Assembly: GCA_015231825.1 (NCBI GenBank)
Contig: JADGAV010000012.1
Span: 1 to 64,000 of the forward strand
DNA: 64,000 nt
Source of the DNA: SAR324 cluster bacterium
GTDB taxonomy: Bacteria; SAR324; NAC60-12
Direction: 5' to 3'
The notes beneath the pieces were generated by a model. It saw nothing but the letters and a program-made list of their open reading frames with translations. It searched no databases and was not told where the DNA came from. The position numbers and the translations under genes are program-made. Below are positions 1 to 10,315 of the stretch, piece after piece; the first letter of the stretch is position 1; every line of letters begins with the position of its first letter.

Positions 1-2
1 CG

Positions 3-71
3 CTTAAAAACGCTGCAAGCAGCGGGGTATTAAACCCTATGCTTCGCAATAAATTTGAGGAACATTTATGA
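3..71 (+). CDS. C-terminal end of an upstream gene (partial)
   Basis: Frame 3 is open from the window edge to a TGA at 69-71, giving a 22-residue tail that ends NKFEEHL. Its stop overlaps the ATG of the molybdopterin subunit as ATGA, the coupling used repeatedly in this genome. If real, it is probably the FAD or iron-sulfur subunit expected before a xanthine-dehydrogenase-family large subunit; that identity is inference. Frame 1 is also open, to a TAA at 31-33 (tail LKTLQAAGY), and could instead be the true end, so the frame is not certain. Confidence 0.35.
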   Translation, partial: LKNAASSGVLNPMLRNKFEEHL

Positions 72-2347
72 CAAGTCCATCCCCTTACAACACGATCGGG
101 ACATTGGTTGGCAGAGCGGAAGGGCCCGCCAAAACTACAGGCCGTGCCCTCTATCCTGCCGATGTCAAAATTGCCGGAACCTTAATCGGGAAATGCTTGA
201 GAAGCCCATATCCTTATGCTCGAATCGTTTCAATTGATATTTCAGAAGCAATGAAGGTGCCCGGTGTTCACACCGTTATCACAGGAGCTGATGTCCCGGA
301 TAATCTGGTGGGTCGTATGCTCTGTGATTTTCCTATCCTGGCAAAAGACCTTGTTCTTTTCGCAGGGCAGAAAGTGGCCGCAGTGGCTGCTGAAGATCCA
401 GATGCTGCCGATGAGGCGCTCAGTTTGATCGACGTCGAATACGAACCGCTTGAACCGGTTCTTGACCCGTTGGATGCGCTCAAAGAAGGTGCAACAGTTC
501 TGCACCCCAATTTAGCCGAATACCAGGGATTCAGTGAAGAACCCAAGGATGGTCCGAATGTGGCCGCGCAAAAAGTCTGGAGCAAAGGCGATATAGAGAA
601 AGGATTTGCACAATCTGACTTTGTTTTTGAACACCAATTTCGAACGCAGCACCAGCACCAAGGTTACATGGAACCTCATGCCTGCACTGTCGTGATAGAC
701 GAGGACGGCAGAGTTCAGGTTTGGATCAACAGTAAAATGCCTTTCCCGATACGCAAGGTTATTGCCGATGGCATCGGGCTGGCCCAGGAAAAAGTCCGAA
801 TCAACCCTTCCGTAATTGGAGGCGATTTTGGCGGCAAGGGAGGATTCATGGACACCCACGTCGCTTATTTTTTGGCGAAAAAAACTCAAAGGCCTGTTCG
901 GATGGTAATGAACTATACAGAAGAATTGACCGCTGCAAATCCCAGACATCCAGCGGTGATGACATTCAAAACGGGGGTGATGAAAGATGGAACAATTGCA
1001 GCCAGGGAAGCGAAACTGATTTTCAATAGCGGTGCTTTCGGTGCCCACCGTCCATTTGGCGGAATCGTCTTTTTTGGGCCGCGCTGCCTGGGCCCCTACC
1101 GAATTGCACACTCAAAAATTGACTCATCAATTGTGTACACCAACATGGTTCCCTGCGGGAGTATGCGTTCGCCGGGAGATCCGCAGTCCTATTTCGCCGG
1201 TGAGGCTCAAATGGATCTCATTGCCCACGAATTGGGAATGGATCCCTACGAATTCAGAAAGAAAAATATCCTGCATGATGGTGAAGAAACACCTTTGGGT
1301 GCAGTTTGGAAAAAAGTAAACCTTTCCAAAGTTCTGGACCGATGTGCTCAGGAATCGGGCATTCTGGAGGAGCGACCCCGGCGAGCGGGTAAAAAAATCG
1401 GCAGGGGAATGGCCTTGTCAGAACGTCCCACCGGAACCGGGAATTCCACTGCGAAAGTCAGTATTGATACAAAGGGGCATGTCACTTTGGAAACACCTTT
1501 ACGCGATCAGGGTGCAGGGCTCTATACAATCCTCGCTCAAATTGTCGGAAAAGAACTGGGAGTCCCCTATGATCAAGTCACCCTGGAGACCTGGGACACG
1601 GATGCAGTAAAATTCGACAGTGGCGTCGGAGGCGCCCGGGTCAGCCATGTCGGCGGAAAAGCTGCAATGGGAGCAGCAATCGATGTGAAAGATACCCTGA
1701 CAGGATTAGCGGCCAACAAATACGGCTGGTCTCCCGATGAAATTCAGTTTGCAGAGCAGTATGTCATTTGCAGGGAATCCCGAATTTCGCTGGCAGAATT
1801 GGTCCAGCAGTATGGAAAACCGGTTGAATCGGTGTTTGAATACGAAGGTCCTCCCAATGCGGACGGCACCGTTTTTTCTGCCCAGGCGGCAGAAGTCGAA
1901 ATTGACCTTGAGACGGGGGCCATACAAATCAATCAGATCACATCCGTTCATGATGTCGGTACCATACTCCATCCGACGAGTCATCAAGGTCAAATTGACG
2001 GGAGTATCATGCAGGGTATTGGAGCAGCATTGATGGAAGGATTGCAGTATGATGGCGGTCAGGTGATCAATGCCAATCTGGGAGACTATAAAATTCCGGT
2101 GATGGCCGACATTCCTCCTATTAAAACAATTCTTGTCAAAGATGAAAACGAGGGTCCGATCCCTCACGGCGGAAAAGCCATTGCAGAACAGGCCATCAGC
2201 GGAGTGGCCCCGGCGATCATTAATGCAATTCTTGATGCAACAGGAATCAGCATGACTGAACTTCCTGTTACTTCGGAGGCAATGTTGTCACAATTGGAAA
2301 ATCAAATGAAGACGGAGAATACTGAAATCAATCGAAATCAATGCTGA
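68..2347 (+). CDS. Xanthine dehydrogenase family, molybdopterin-binding large subunit
   Basis: This is the large catalytic subunit of a molybdenum hydroxylase, which hydroxylates a heterocycle or aldehyde with water at a Mo-pterin-cytosine cofactor. The N-terminal 20-140 region is the usual a/b hammerhead domain. The Moco domains follow, with the glycine-rich VIGGDFGGKGG segment near residue 255, the MRSPGDPQ arginine loop near 370 and an EAQMD segment just after. The catalytic glutamate is E707 in KAIAEQ, where most relatives have GE followed by P or another small residue. Length 759 aa is normal. GAGGA precedes the ATG at 68. The small Fe-S and FAD subunits should lie upstream of the window. 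The substrate cannot be told from sequence; this is not a form I CO dehydrogenase, because the AYRCSFR loop is absent. Confidence 0.88.
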   Translation: MTSPSPYNTIGTLVGRAEGPAKTTGRALYPADVKIAGTLIGKCLRSPYPYARIVSIDISEAMKVPGVHTVITGADVPDNLVGRMLCDFPILAKDLVLFAGQKVAAVAAEDPDAADEALSLIDVEYEPLEPVLDPLDALKEGATVLHPNLAEYQGFSEEPKDGPNVAAQKVWSKGDIEKGFAQSDFVFEHQFRTQHQHQGYMEPHACTVVIDEDGRVQVWINSKMPFPIRKVIADGIGLAQEKVRINPSVIGGDFGGKGGFMDTHVAYFLAKKTQRPVRMVMNYTEELTAANPRHPAVMTFKTGVMKDGTIAAREAKLIFNSGAFGAHRPFGGIVFFGPRCLGPYRIAHSKIDSSIVYTNMVPCGSMRSPGDPQSYFAGEAQMDLIAHELGMDPYEFRKKNILHDGEETPLGAVWKKVNLSKVLDRCAQESGILEERPRRAGKKIGRGMALSERPTGTGNSTAKVSIDTKGHVTLETPLRDQGAGLYTILAQIVGKELGVPYDQVTLETWDTDAVKFDSGVGGARVSHVGGKAAMGAAIDVKDTLTGLAANKYGWSPDEIQFAEQYVICRESRISLAELVQQYGKPVESVFEYEGPPNADGTVFSAQAAEVEIDLETGAIQINQITSVHDVGTILHPTSHQGQIDGSIMQGIGAALMEGLQYDGGQVINANLGDYKIPVMADIPPIKTILVKDENEGPIPHGGKAIAEQAISGVAPAIINAILDATGISMTELPVTSEAMLSQLENQMKTENTEINRNQC

Positions 2348-2401
2348 ATCCCGCTTTTTTCATAACAGGACTCTTCTGCCTGCCTCCGGCCGTCAACTTC
2401 A

Positions 2402-3613
2402 ATGCCTGATCGACGACCCAGTTTGCTGGTATTGATCGCCATCACAATGATCGGTCAATTAGCCATGAACATCACTTTGCCGTCACTGACCGGGATCATC
2501 GAAGAATTTGCCACGACAAAGGCGATCGCCCAATTAAATTTATCGCTCTATATGGCCGGCACAGCAACGGCGTTGCTAATTTATGGTCCATTGTCCGAGC
2601 GGCATGGACGTCGACCGATGGTTTTGATCGGAATGCTGCTTTTTATCCTCGGATCTATTGTCTGTTTGATCTCTGCAAGCATCGAAGTCATGATCGCAAG
2701 CCGAGTTATTCAAGCAGTGGGCGCGTGCGCCGGTATCGTGATGGGCCGTGCCATGGTGCGGGATATGTTTTCAATGGACAAAGCTGCGGCCATGATTGCA
2801 AATTTGACCAGTGCCGTGGTCATCGTACCAGGTTTGGCCCCCCTGATCGGCGGAATATTAGACGATTGGTATGGTTGGCGTTTGAGCATCGCCTTTGTCC
2901 TTTTTTTGGGGATCCTGATCACAATTTATGCATTCTACAGTGCCCATGAAACGCTGCCCAAAGAAAAACGCCATGAGGCAAAATTTGGAGAACTCTTTAA
3001 GGCGTTTGGCATTCTCCTCAAAAACAGAATTTTTAATGCCTATGCACTGCAGGTCAGCTTCAACACAGCAGCCTATTTCAGTTTTCTTGGAGGTTCTTCC
3101 ATAATCTTCAAATTAATGAATTGGGGGAATTCCACAGAATTGGGATTCTATTTTTTTTCAGTGACGTGTTTTTACATTGTCGGAAATTTCGGAACCGCAA
3201 AATTCGCTCATATATTCGGCGCCAGGAAAGTCAACATCGCAGGCACCATCATCGCATTGGCGGCCACTACCCTCCTGATCGTATTAGAAAATTTTTCAGG
3301 TTTGACGGCATTGAGCTTTTTCGGCACCACCTGCTTTTTGGGCCTGGGCAATGGTTTGTCAATTTCAAGTGGCATTGCCATTGCGCTCAGTGCTGATTCT
3401 CAAAGGGTCGGTGCTGCAGCCGGAATGTCAGGTTCCCTGCAATTGGGACTCGGTGGCATTGCAGCCTGGCTGGTGAGCTGGCTGCTGGTTGACACCCCAA
3501 CGCCATTGGTCCTCACAATGTTCGCAGGAAGTCTTATCGGATTTATTGCTTCAGTGATCGGGATATTTTTGCTGCAGAAACCGATGAATCCCACAATTGA
3601 AGGGCAGGCTTAG
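2402..3613 (+). CDS. MFS multidrug exporter, Bcr/CflA-type
   Basis: A 403-residue inner-membrane protein with about 12 hydrophobic segments. The loop between segments 2 and 3 carries the MFS signature GPLSERHGRRP (about residues 61-71). The segment SRVIQAVGACAGIVMGRAMVRD (described by its ends: SRVIQAV to MVRD, residues 100-121) is typical of the Bcr/CflA drug:H+ antiporter branch, as is the GLAPLIGG stretch in segment 5. It lies 54 bp after the molybdoenzyme on the same strand, so it may be co-transcribed and export a related compound or product. No strong ribosome site precedes the ATG. The substrate is unknown. Confidence 0.85.
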   Translation: MPDRRPSLLVLIAITMIGQLAMNITLPSLTGIIEEFATTKAIAQLNLSLYMAGTATALLIYGPLSERHGRRPMVLIGMLLFILGSIVCLISASIEVMIASRVIQAVGACAGIVMGRAMVRDMFSMDKAAAMIANLTSAVVIVPGLAPLIGGILDDWYGWRLSIAFVLFLGILITIYAFYSAHETLPKEKRHEAKFGELFKAFGILLKNRIFNAYALQVSFNTAAYFSFLGGSSIIFKLMNWGNSTELGFYFFSVTCFYIVGNFGTAKFAHIFGARKVNIAGTIIALAATTLLIVLENFSGLTALSFFGTTCFLGLGNGLSISSGIAIALSADSQRVGAAAGMSGSLQLGLGGIAAWLVSWLLVDTPTPLVLTMFAGSLIGFIASVIGIFLLQKPMNPTIEGQA

Positions 3614-3675
3614 AAACGGGATCGCCAATGATCTATTCCACTTTCAAATCCAGATGATTGACAATTAAGGGATAA

Positions 3676-6600
3676 ATGCCCGGCTTTTTTTTACATTCAG
3701 GCAACCGCCAGGAAATTTTGTTGAAAGAACTGGCCAAGGTTGTGAATAAGCCCCTGCAGCAAGCGTTGCAGGCAGAATATATCGTGGTTCAAAATCACGG
3801 GATGCAGCGTTGGATTTCGATGCGTTTGGCAGAAGAGAACGGGATTGAAGCAAATTCTCGTTTTCTATTTCCCAATGAACTGCTGCAGCAGGCATTCGCT
3901 CAGGGGATTCCAGGTTATAACGCCATGGAACCCCTGGAACAAGACCATCTGGCCTGGACTCTTTTCGAGATACTGCAGAACCGGAAAGAGGATTTTCAAT
4001 TTGAGCCGTTATCCCGATATCTGTCAAAGAACCGCCCTTTCAAAGCCTGGCAGCTCTCAAAGCGGATAGCAAATTTGTTTGACCAGTATGGGGTCTTTCG
4101 TCCGGAGATGATAATGAAATGGAATGCCGGTGAGAGCGACGACTGGCAAGCCGAACTTTGGAGAAAAATCCCTCAACGCCTTCAGCTGGGTGGTAAACCA
4201 TTTCTGCGGAAGTCTTTTTTAGACCATGTTGAAGACTCCTTTCGGAAAACAAATAGATTTCCGGAAAGAATATCCGTATTTGGAATCTCCTCTTTACCTC
4301 CGCTTCATGTAGAAGTTCTCGAAGTTCTCTCCCGTCATACGGATATTCATTTCTTTTTCCTGAGCGCTGCAGAAAATCACTGGGGCGCCGGTCGTGAAAA
4401 TGGTTCCGGTCAAGAAACAGAACAGGATCTGCTTTCTTCCCTTGGCAAAACCGGAAAAGATTTTTTTCTATTGCTGAAAGACCGGGGCTTGCTTCAACAG
4501 CAGGAAAATCTTAGGGATTTTGATGAAAATTGTTTTGTTTATTCTTCAGCAGATTCACTGCTTGAAAAGGTCCAAGACAATCTATTAAAGCCTGTTCTCC
4601 CTGCTCCAGGCAACAAAACTGAAAAGAAATCCTGTCAACCGGACGGGTCTATCCAGATTCATTCCTGCCATAGCCGAATGCGTGAAGTCGAGGTCCTTTA
4701 TGACCAACTGCTGTATTTGATGGATCATGATCCGGAACTGAAACCAGACGATATTTTGGTGATGACCCCTCAGATTGAAGAATACGTGCCCTTCATTCAA
4801 TCTGTCTTTTCAGATGAAACTGCCGATTCCGCTTTTCCATATAGTATTACTGATCGGAGCAGTCGGGGGGAAAGCGAAGTTGTTCAGTACATCATCAGGA
4901 TGCTGAAAATGCTTCGCAGCCGATTTTGTGCGACAGAGGTTCTTGATATACTCGAATCAGAAGCGATCCGACTGCGATTTCAGTTGAATTCTTCTGATGT
5001 GGAACTGATTCACAACTGGATCGCTGCTTCCAATATTCGTTGGGGGATCGATGAAAGTTTTCGAGAAGAACTAAATTTTCCCCGTACCCGTGAAAACACC
5101 TGGCAGTTTGGCATCGACCGCATTCTTTCCGGGTATGCGATGCCGGGGAAAGGAAAAATTTTATTTAAAGAAGTGCTGCCTTTTGATGAAATAGAAGGAA
5201 ACGACGCCCTCGTCTTTGGACGTTTTCTGATGTTTTTTGAACACCTGAGCGCTTTAGTGGGAGATGGAAAGGACTCCCTGAAAGAAAATCGAACGCTTAA
5301 AGAATGGTCCGAGTTTTTAAGGCAGTTGCTGAGAAAATTTTTTAAAAATTCAGAAAAATGGGATTCCGAGATGAATCTGATTTGGCAGATGGGGGAAGAT
5401 CTGGAGAAAATTGAAGAGACTGTTCAGCAGGAGATGCGGGTGGATATAGAAGTGTTGGTCAGTTACCTGGAAGAAAAGCTGGATCAGGCAATGAAAAAAA
5501 TTGGATTTCTTGGTTTTGGAACCACTTTTTGCTCCATGCTCCCTATGCGCAGCATTCCTTTCAAAGTAATTGCTTTATTGGGTATGAATCAATCTGCTTT
5601 TCCGAGGAACATATCTCCTCTCAGTTTTGATTTGATGATCCAAAACAAAGAATTGGGCGACCGATCCATCAAAGAGGAGGATCGTTACTTGTTTCTGGAA
5701 ACAATAATCTGCTGCAGAAAAGTGCTCTACATCAGTTATATTGGTCAAGAAATCCGTGACAATACCAGCTTGCCTCCTTCGTCGCTGATCACCGAACTGA
5801 TCGAAAACATAGAAAATAATTTTGATCTGCAGAAAGAACAGATGCTGACAAAACACCATCTGCAAGCTTTCAATCCTGCTTATTTTCAAAAGGAAAGTTC
5901 TCTTTTCAGTTATTCAAAAGACAACTGGCATGCAGCAGCAAAACTCAGCAATCAGGAGCAACGAGCAGTCCATCGGTTTGAAATTCAGCTTCCGGACCCG
6001 ATTCAAGAAGCAGAATCAGTTCGCGGCTCCGAAACAGATTCGGGAAAATCCTGGTTGGATGTGGATATCGATCAATTGGTGAGATTCTTCAGCAACCCCG
6101 CGCAATTCCTCCTATCCCAGAGAATTGGCGTGCATCTTCAAAATTTTGAAGACCTCCCGGATGATGACGAACCATTTTTTATTGATGCATTGAAAAAATA
6201 TTCAATTCAGACCGAACAGTTGAATTACATTTTCGAAGGGCAAAGACCTGATTTCCTGAAAAATATTGCGAAAGCCCGGGGAGAGCTGCCTCTTGGGCAT
6301 GCGGGTCAAATTTCCTGGGACGAAATCAGCAATGAAACGTATCAATTTGCCAACGCAATCAGCGAATTTCTAAGTACAGATCACCTGGAACCGGTAGAAT
6401 ACGATCTGCAGTTTGAAGCAGTGAATTTGCGAGGAACTATCAGTGATATTCGCGTCAGGGGCCTGGTGCGGTATCGCCCCGCCCTGGTTAAAATCAAAGA
6501 CCGCATTCGCGTTTGGCTGGAACATTTAGTTCTGTCTCTCTATTCAAATTCTCCTCTTGAAACAGTCCTTATCGGAAAAGGGACCGGGAAAAAAAAGATG

Positions 6601-6927
6601 GAACAATATATTTGCGAAAGCATTGATTCCCCCCAGCACTATCTTTCAGAATTGCTCATTCTCTACAAAAAAGGACTCCGGAAACCGCTGGCTTTTTTTC
6701 CCGACTCTGCCAACGCCTATATGAAGGAATGGGTGAAAGGTAAACAGGACAGAGCGAGAGAAAAAGCCAGGGAAACGTGGTATGGTGGCGATCGGCCAGG
6801 AGAAATGGAGAAAAATCTTTATTTTAAACGCTGCTTTGAAGCGCTCGACCTCATCGAAGAGACGGATTTTGAGCAGGACACCCTCGCCATCCTGGAGCCC
6901 ATCTTCACTCATCAAAAACAAAAATGA
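3676..6927 (+). CDS. recC: RecBCD exonuclease V gamma subunit (RecC)
   Basis: RecC is the non-catalytic subunit of RecBCD that splits the duplex and scans for Chi during double-strand-break repair. The N-terminus matches the family closely: HSGNRQEILLKELA, then IVVQNHGMQRWISMRLAEENGI with FLFPNELLQQAF (residues about 7-75). The helicase-like core ends with MRSIPFKVIALLGMNQSAFPR near 615-640, also typical. The inactive nuclease-like domain is at the C-terminus. Length 1083 aa compares with 1122 in E. coli. The ATG at 3676 follows a weak AGGGA. Unusually, recB does not follow directly: a histidine kinase and a sulfurtransferase lie between. Confidence 0.93.
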   Translation: MPGFFLHSGNRQEILLKELAKVVNKPLQQALQAEYIVVQNHGMQRWISMRLAEENGIEANSRFLFPNELLQQAFAQGIPGYNAMEPLEQDHLAWTLFEILQNRKEDFQFEPLSRYLSKNRPFKAWQLSKRIANLFDQYGVFRPEMIMKWNAGESDDWQAELWRKIPQRLQLGGKPFLRKSFLDHVEDSFRKTNRFPERISVFGISSLPPLHVEVLEVLSRHTDIHFFFLSAAENHWGAGRENGSGQETEQDLLSSLGKTGKDFFLLLKDRGLLQQQENLRDFDENCFVYSSADSLLEKVQDNLLKPVLPAPGNKTEKKSCQPDGSIQIHSCHSRMREVEVLYDQLLYLMDHDPELKPDDILVMTPQIEEYVPFIQSVFSDETADSAFPYSITDRSSRGESEVVQYIIRMLKMLRSRFCATEVLDILESEAIRLRFQLNSSDVELIHNWIAASNIRWGIDESFREELNFPRTRENTWQFGIDRILSGYAMPGKGKILFKEVLPFDEIEGNDALVFGRFLMFFEHLSALVGDGKDSLKENRTLKEWSEFLRQLLRKFFKNSEKWDSEMNLIWQMGEDLEKIEETVQQEMRVDIEVLVSYLEEKLDQAMKKIGFLGFGTTFCSMLPMRSIPFKVIALLGMNQSAFPRNISPLSFDLMIQNKELGDRSIKEEDRYLFLETIICCRKVLYISYIGQEIRDNTSLPPSSLITELIENIENNFDLQKEQMLTKHHLQAFNPAYFQKESSLFSYSKDNWHAAAKLSNQEQRAVHRFEIQLPDPIQEAESVRGSETDSGKSWLDVDIDQLVRFFSNPAQFLLSQRIGVHLQNFEDLPDDDEPFFIDALKKYSIQTEQLNYIFEGQRPDFLKNIAKARGELPLGHAGQISWDEISNETYQFANAISEFLSTDHLEPVEYDLQFEAVNLRGTISDIRVRGLVRYRPALVKIKDRIRVWLEHLVLSLYSNSPLETVLIGKGTGKKKMEQYICESIDSPQHYLSELLILYKKGLRKPLAFFPDSANAYMKEWVKGKQDRAREKARETWYGGDRPGEMEKNLYFKRCFEALDLIEETDFEQDTLAILEPIFTHQKQK

Positions 6928-7064
6928 ATGTCAGATTTTCGTTTCACAAACGCAGAACGCAAAAAATAGTTCAGAATTACTAAACAAACAGGAGTTCCTT
7001 GCGACTCTGCGACAGTTAAAGTATGCTCTTTTCATCTTCTATTATTCTTACCGAATATAGCAAA

Positions 7065-9431
7065 ATGATTGATCTAAATGACGAGATTGAAAAGCTTCTG
7101 AGCAAAATTTCTCAACTTGAAGAAGAAAACAGTCGCTTAAAGAAAGATGCGTTTGAAAAATCGGAGGAACAATACTATCAGATTCTGGAAGCCGTTCCGA
7201 ATGCCATCATTATCCAAAGCGAAGGTGAAATTGTCTTTTTGAACACGTTCGGCCTAAAACTTGTCGGGGCAACTGATCCAGGGCAGCTTTTAGGAATGTC
7301 AATTTTCGATTTGATCCATCCGCATTTTCGGGAGATTGCTCGTCAAAGATCTTATCACATTGTCCATGACCAGCAGCAATCCCCATTTATGGAAATGCTT
7401 CTGGTACATTTGGACGGCAGTTTTTCGTATTGCGAAGTTTCAGGGATTCCTATTGTGTTTCAAGGACGTTCTGCAGTACTTGGTATTTTTCACGATATCT
7501 CCAAGCGTAAAGCTGCTGAAAATGCGCTTAAAACCAGTGAAGAACGTTATCGTCGTCTTGTAGAGAATTCACCCGATGCTTCTATAATTCATACCGATGG
7601 GGAAATCGTCTATGTTAATCCTGCAGGAGTGAAAATTTTAAAGGCTTCCAGCTCCGAGGAACTCATCGGCAAAGCGATTTCAGAAATTTTGCATCCGGAT
7701 TACCGTGAATCAAGTCGAGAAAGGGTCATTCAGGCACTTTCGACAATGAAAATCGCTCCTTTCAAAGAAGTAGATTTTCTCGGACTTGATGGAACAACGA
7801 TTCCTACTGAAGCCACAGCAATACCTTTCAAAGACCAAAATGGACTCTCGATCCAAACCCTTTTCCGCGACATTTCCCGAAGAAAGCAGGCCCAGGAAGA
7901 ACGGCGCTTGAACCAATCGATTCTGGATAATCTTTCCGAAGGAGTGTTCTTGCTGAATGAAAAAGAAAAGACCTTCATTTATACGAATCCTGCTTTTGAA
8001 AAGATGCTGGGATACAAAGCTGGAGAACTGCTCGGAAAGTCGGTCAATCTCATCAACCCAACAGGATTGGCGTTACCAGCCGACAAATTAGAAATGATCG
8101 CTTCCCAAATTCGAAACGAGGGAAAGTGGCTTGGTGATTTTGAAAATATTAAAAAGGACGGATCCCAAATTTCGACCTCCACCAGCATTACGAGCTTCGA
8201 ACATTCAAAATTCGGCACCGTTCGCGTTTCTATTAAACGAGATATTACAGAACAAAAAAAGCTGGAAACTCAGCTCAGGCAAGCTCAAAAGCTGGAAGCA
8301 CTGGGGACGTTGGCGGGAGGAATTGCCCATGAATTCAATAATTTGCTTGCCCCTATTTTGGGTTTCACAGAATTGCTTTTAGAAGAAAAATCTGAGCAAG
8401 ATTCTGATCGAGACAGCCTTGTGCAGATCATGGAAGCAGGACAACGAGCAAAGGACCTTGTGAAGCAAGTACTCGCCTATGGCAGAAAATCCCTTTCAGT
8501 ACGGGTACCCGTCCGGTTGGAGTCCATTATCGAAAATAACGTTCAGCTTTTAAAAAACACAATTGCTTCCAATATTGTGATCAGGAAAAAAATTGAAAAT
8601 AATGTGCCTCCTGTACTAGGTATGCCCAACGAAATCCATCAAGTCCTGCTCAATCTTTGTCTCAATGCCACACATGCTATGCCGGAAGGAGGAGAGTTGA
8701 CAATTACTTTATCTCAATCCGGTTTTCGCCATTTCAAAAATCCGGAAGGAACACAGCGGATCGGGAATTTTATCTGCCTTTGCGTAGAAGATACAGGAGT
8801 AGGAATGGATCAAGCCACTCTTGAACGTATTTATGATCCATTCTTTACAACAAAGGAAGTCGGTGTGGGCACAGGCCTGGGTTTATCTGTCGTCCTGGGG
8901 ATTGTAGAACAGCACAGGGGACAAATAGAAGTGAACAGCAGTATTGGGACAGTAGGTCCTGATGGACATGTCCATGGAGCGGGGACAACGTTTCAGGTCT
9001 TTTTTCCTGTTTCAGAAATTGACTTTAAAACGACATCTGCAGCAACAGAAGAGGTCAGCAGGGGCAACGAAAATATTTTGCTGGTCGATGATGAATCGAT
9101 GATTGTCAATTTAGGCCGGAGGATGTTAGAAAAACTCGGATATAAAGTCACTGTTTTTTCTGATTGTACAGAAGCATTGCAACATTTTGCCAACGATCCC
9201 TTCCATTTCGACCTCGCTGTGACCGACTATGGAATGCCTCTGATGAATGGTAAACAAATGGGAAAACGCCTCAAGGAGATCCGCGGCGATATCCCGATTA
9301 TACTTCTGACTGGGTACGGTGATTTGGCAGCAAAAGAGGAAATACAGTCTTGGGGAATCGAAGCCCTGCTGATGAAACCATTTACAATGAATGAACTCAG
9401 CAAAGTGATAAAAGAAGTCTTGGACAAGTAA
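7065..9431 (+). CDS. PAS-containing hybrid sensor histidine kinase
   Basis: A soluble hybrid kinase of 788 aa from this start. A short coiled coil (residues 3-30) precedes three PAS domains (about 35-155, 160-280, 285-405). Then come a HisKA domain with phospho-acceptor H422 in LAGGIAHEFNN, an HATPase domain with G1 DTGVGMD and G2 GTGLGLS boxes, and a receiver domain with phospho-acceptor D721 in VTDYGMP and conserved K in LLMKPF. No membrane segment is evident, so the signal is probably cytosolic. An alternative in-frame ATG at 7023 adds 14 residues; I prefer 7065 because the extension is not like a PAS linker, but neither has a clear ribosome site. It has a close relative at 53937-56315. 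No output partner is adjacent. Confidence 0.88.
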   Translation: MIDLNDEIEKLLSKISQLEEENSRLKKDAFEKSEEQYYQILEAVPNAIIIQSEGEIVFLNTFGLKLVGATDPGQLLGMSIFDLIHPHFREIARQRSYHIVHDQQQSPFMEMLLVHLDGSFSYCEVSGIPIVFQGRSAVLGIFHDISKRKAAENALKTSEERYRRLVENSPDASIIHTDGEIVYVNPAGVKILKASSSEELIGKAISEILHPDYRESSRERVIQALSTMKIAPFKEVDFLGLDGTTIPTEATAIPFKDQNGLSIQTLFRDISRRKQAQEERRLNQSILDNLSEGVFLLNEKEKTFIYTNPAFEKMLGYKAGELLGKSVNLINPTGLALPADKLEMIASQIRNEGKWLGDFENIKKDGSQISTSTSITSFEHSKFGTVRVSIKRDITEQKKLETQLRQAQKLEALGTLAGGIAHEFNNLLAPILGFTELLLEEKSEQDSDRDSLVQIMEAGQRAKDLVKQVLAYGRKSLSVRVPVRLESIIENNVQLLKNTIASNIVIRKKIENNVPPVLGMPNEIHQVLLNLCLNATHAMPEGGELTITLSQSGFRHFKNPEGTQRIGNFICLCVEDTGVGMDQATLERIYDPFFTTKEVGVGTGLGLSVVLGIVEQHRGQIEVNSSIGTVGPDGHVHGAGTTFQVFFPVSEIDFKTTSAATEEVSRGNENILLVDDESMIVNLGRRMLEKLGYKVTVFSDCTEALQHFANDPFHFDLAVTDYGMPLMNGKQMGKRLKEIRGDIPIILLTGYGDLAAKEEIQSWGIEALLMKPFTMNELSKVIKEVLDK

Positions 9432-9478
9432 ACAGACTTTCAATTTAATAATTTTTTTTATGAAAGGAGACCTCAAAC

Positions 9479-10315
9479 ATGGTTAAAACACTTGTATCAG
9501 GCAAATGGCTTGAAGCGCATCTCAATGATCCCGATATCAGGATACTCGAAGTATCATCAGAGTTGGATGACAAAACTTACCGTGAAGGGCACATTCCCGG
9601 AGCAGTCCGCTGGTTTTGGAAAGAAAAATGTTGGCATGCAAGTGACCGGCAATTTATCACTCCTCAGGAAACTGCAGAACATCTGGGCCAGATAGGAGTG
9701 AGTCCCAGCACACAATTGGTGATCTATGGCGATCCTGTCCAATATGGGACCTACGCTTACTGGGCCTTGACCATGGGAGGTCATAGTCACCTCCATCTAC
9801 TGGATGGCAGCCGAAAAAAATGGATCAAAGAAGGGCGTCCCCTGACACGCAATATCCCCAGATTTGACCCGGTCAAATACAAACCTGGCAAGGCAGATTT
9901 ATCTATGCGCCTGGGCAGGGACGATGTCCGTGCCAAGCTTGGCAAGGCAGGACGAATGCTGATTGATGCTCGGTCTCCAGAAGAATACAGCGGGCAACGT
10001 GTAATGGAAATTGGAAAATTTGATCATGGTGCCGAACGAACCGGACGGATTCCTGGAGCGGTTCATCTTTTTTTTAAAGAACTGCTCAACGATGACGATT
10101 CTTATAAATCTCCGCAGGAACTCCAGGCGGTATTCGATTCTGTGGGAGCGAATCCGAAAAAAATTGACGAAATAGTGGTTTATTGCCGGTTGAGTCATCG
10201 GGCGACTTTTCTTTGGGTTGGATTGACGCAGATTCTGGGATACAAAAACGTTAAGATTTATGATGGATCCTGGACAGAATGGGGCAGTATTGTCGGTTTT
10301 CCAATAGAGAGATGA
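9479..10315 (+). CDS. Sulfurtransferase (two-domain rhodanese)
   Basis: A thiosulfate/3-mercaptopyruvate-type sulfurtransferase of 278 aa that moves sulfane sulfur through a cysteine persulfide. Two rhodanese domains are present: an inactive N-terminal one (about 5-125, with GHIPGAVRW) and a catalytic C-terminal one (about 145-275, with GRIPGAVHLFF). The catalytic cysteine is C236, in the loop CRLSHRA; the commoner thiosulfate type has CRIGERS, so charge and shape of the active-site loop differ and the natural substrate is uncertain. GSWTEWG near the end is a family hallmark. AAGGAG sits about 12 nt before the ATG. The stop overlaps the recB start (ATGA), so translation is probably coupled. 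Confidence 0.9.
   Translation: MVKTLVSGKWLEAHLNDPDIRILEVSSELDDKTYREGHIPGAVRWFWKEKCWHASDRQFITPQETAEHLGQIGVSPSTQLVIYGDPVQYGTYAYWALTMGGHSHLHLLDGSRKKWIKEGRPLTRNIPRFDPVKYKPGKADLSMRLGRDDVRAKLGKAGRMLIDARSPEEYSGQRVMEIGKFDHGAERTGRIPGAVHLFFKELLNDDDSYKSPQELQAVFDSVGANPKKIDEIVVYCRLSHRATFLWVGLTQILGYKNVKIYDGSWTEWGSIVGFPIER

Noticed and set aside
512-1111. 199-codon ORF antisense to the molybdoenzyme subunit
   Set aside because: Fully inside a well-supported gene with a clear family; it is a shadow of its codon usage.
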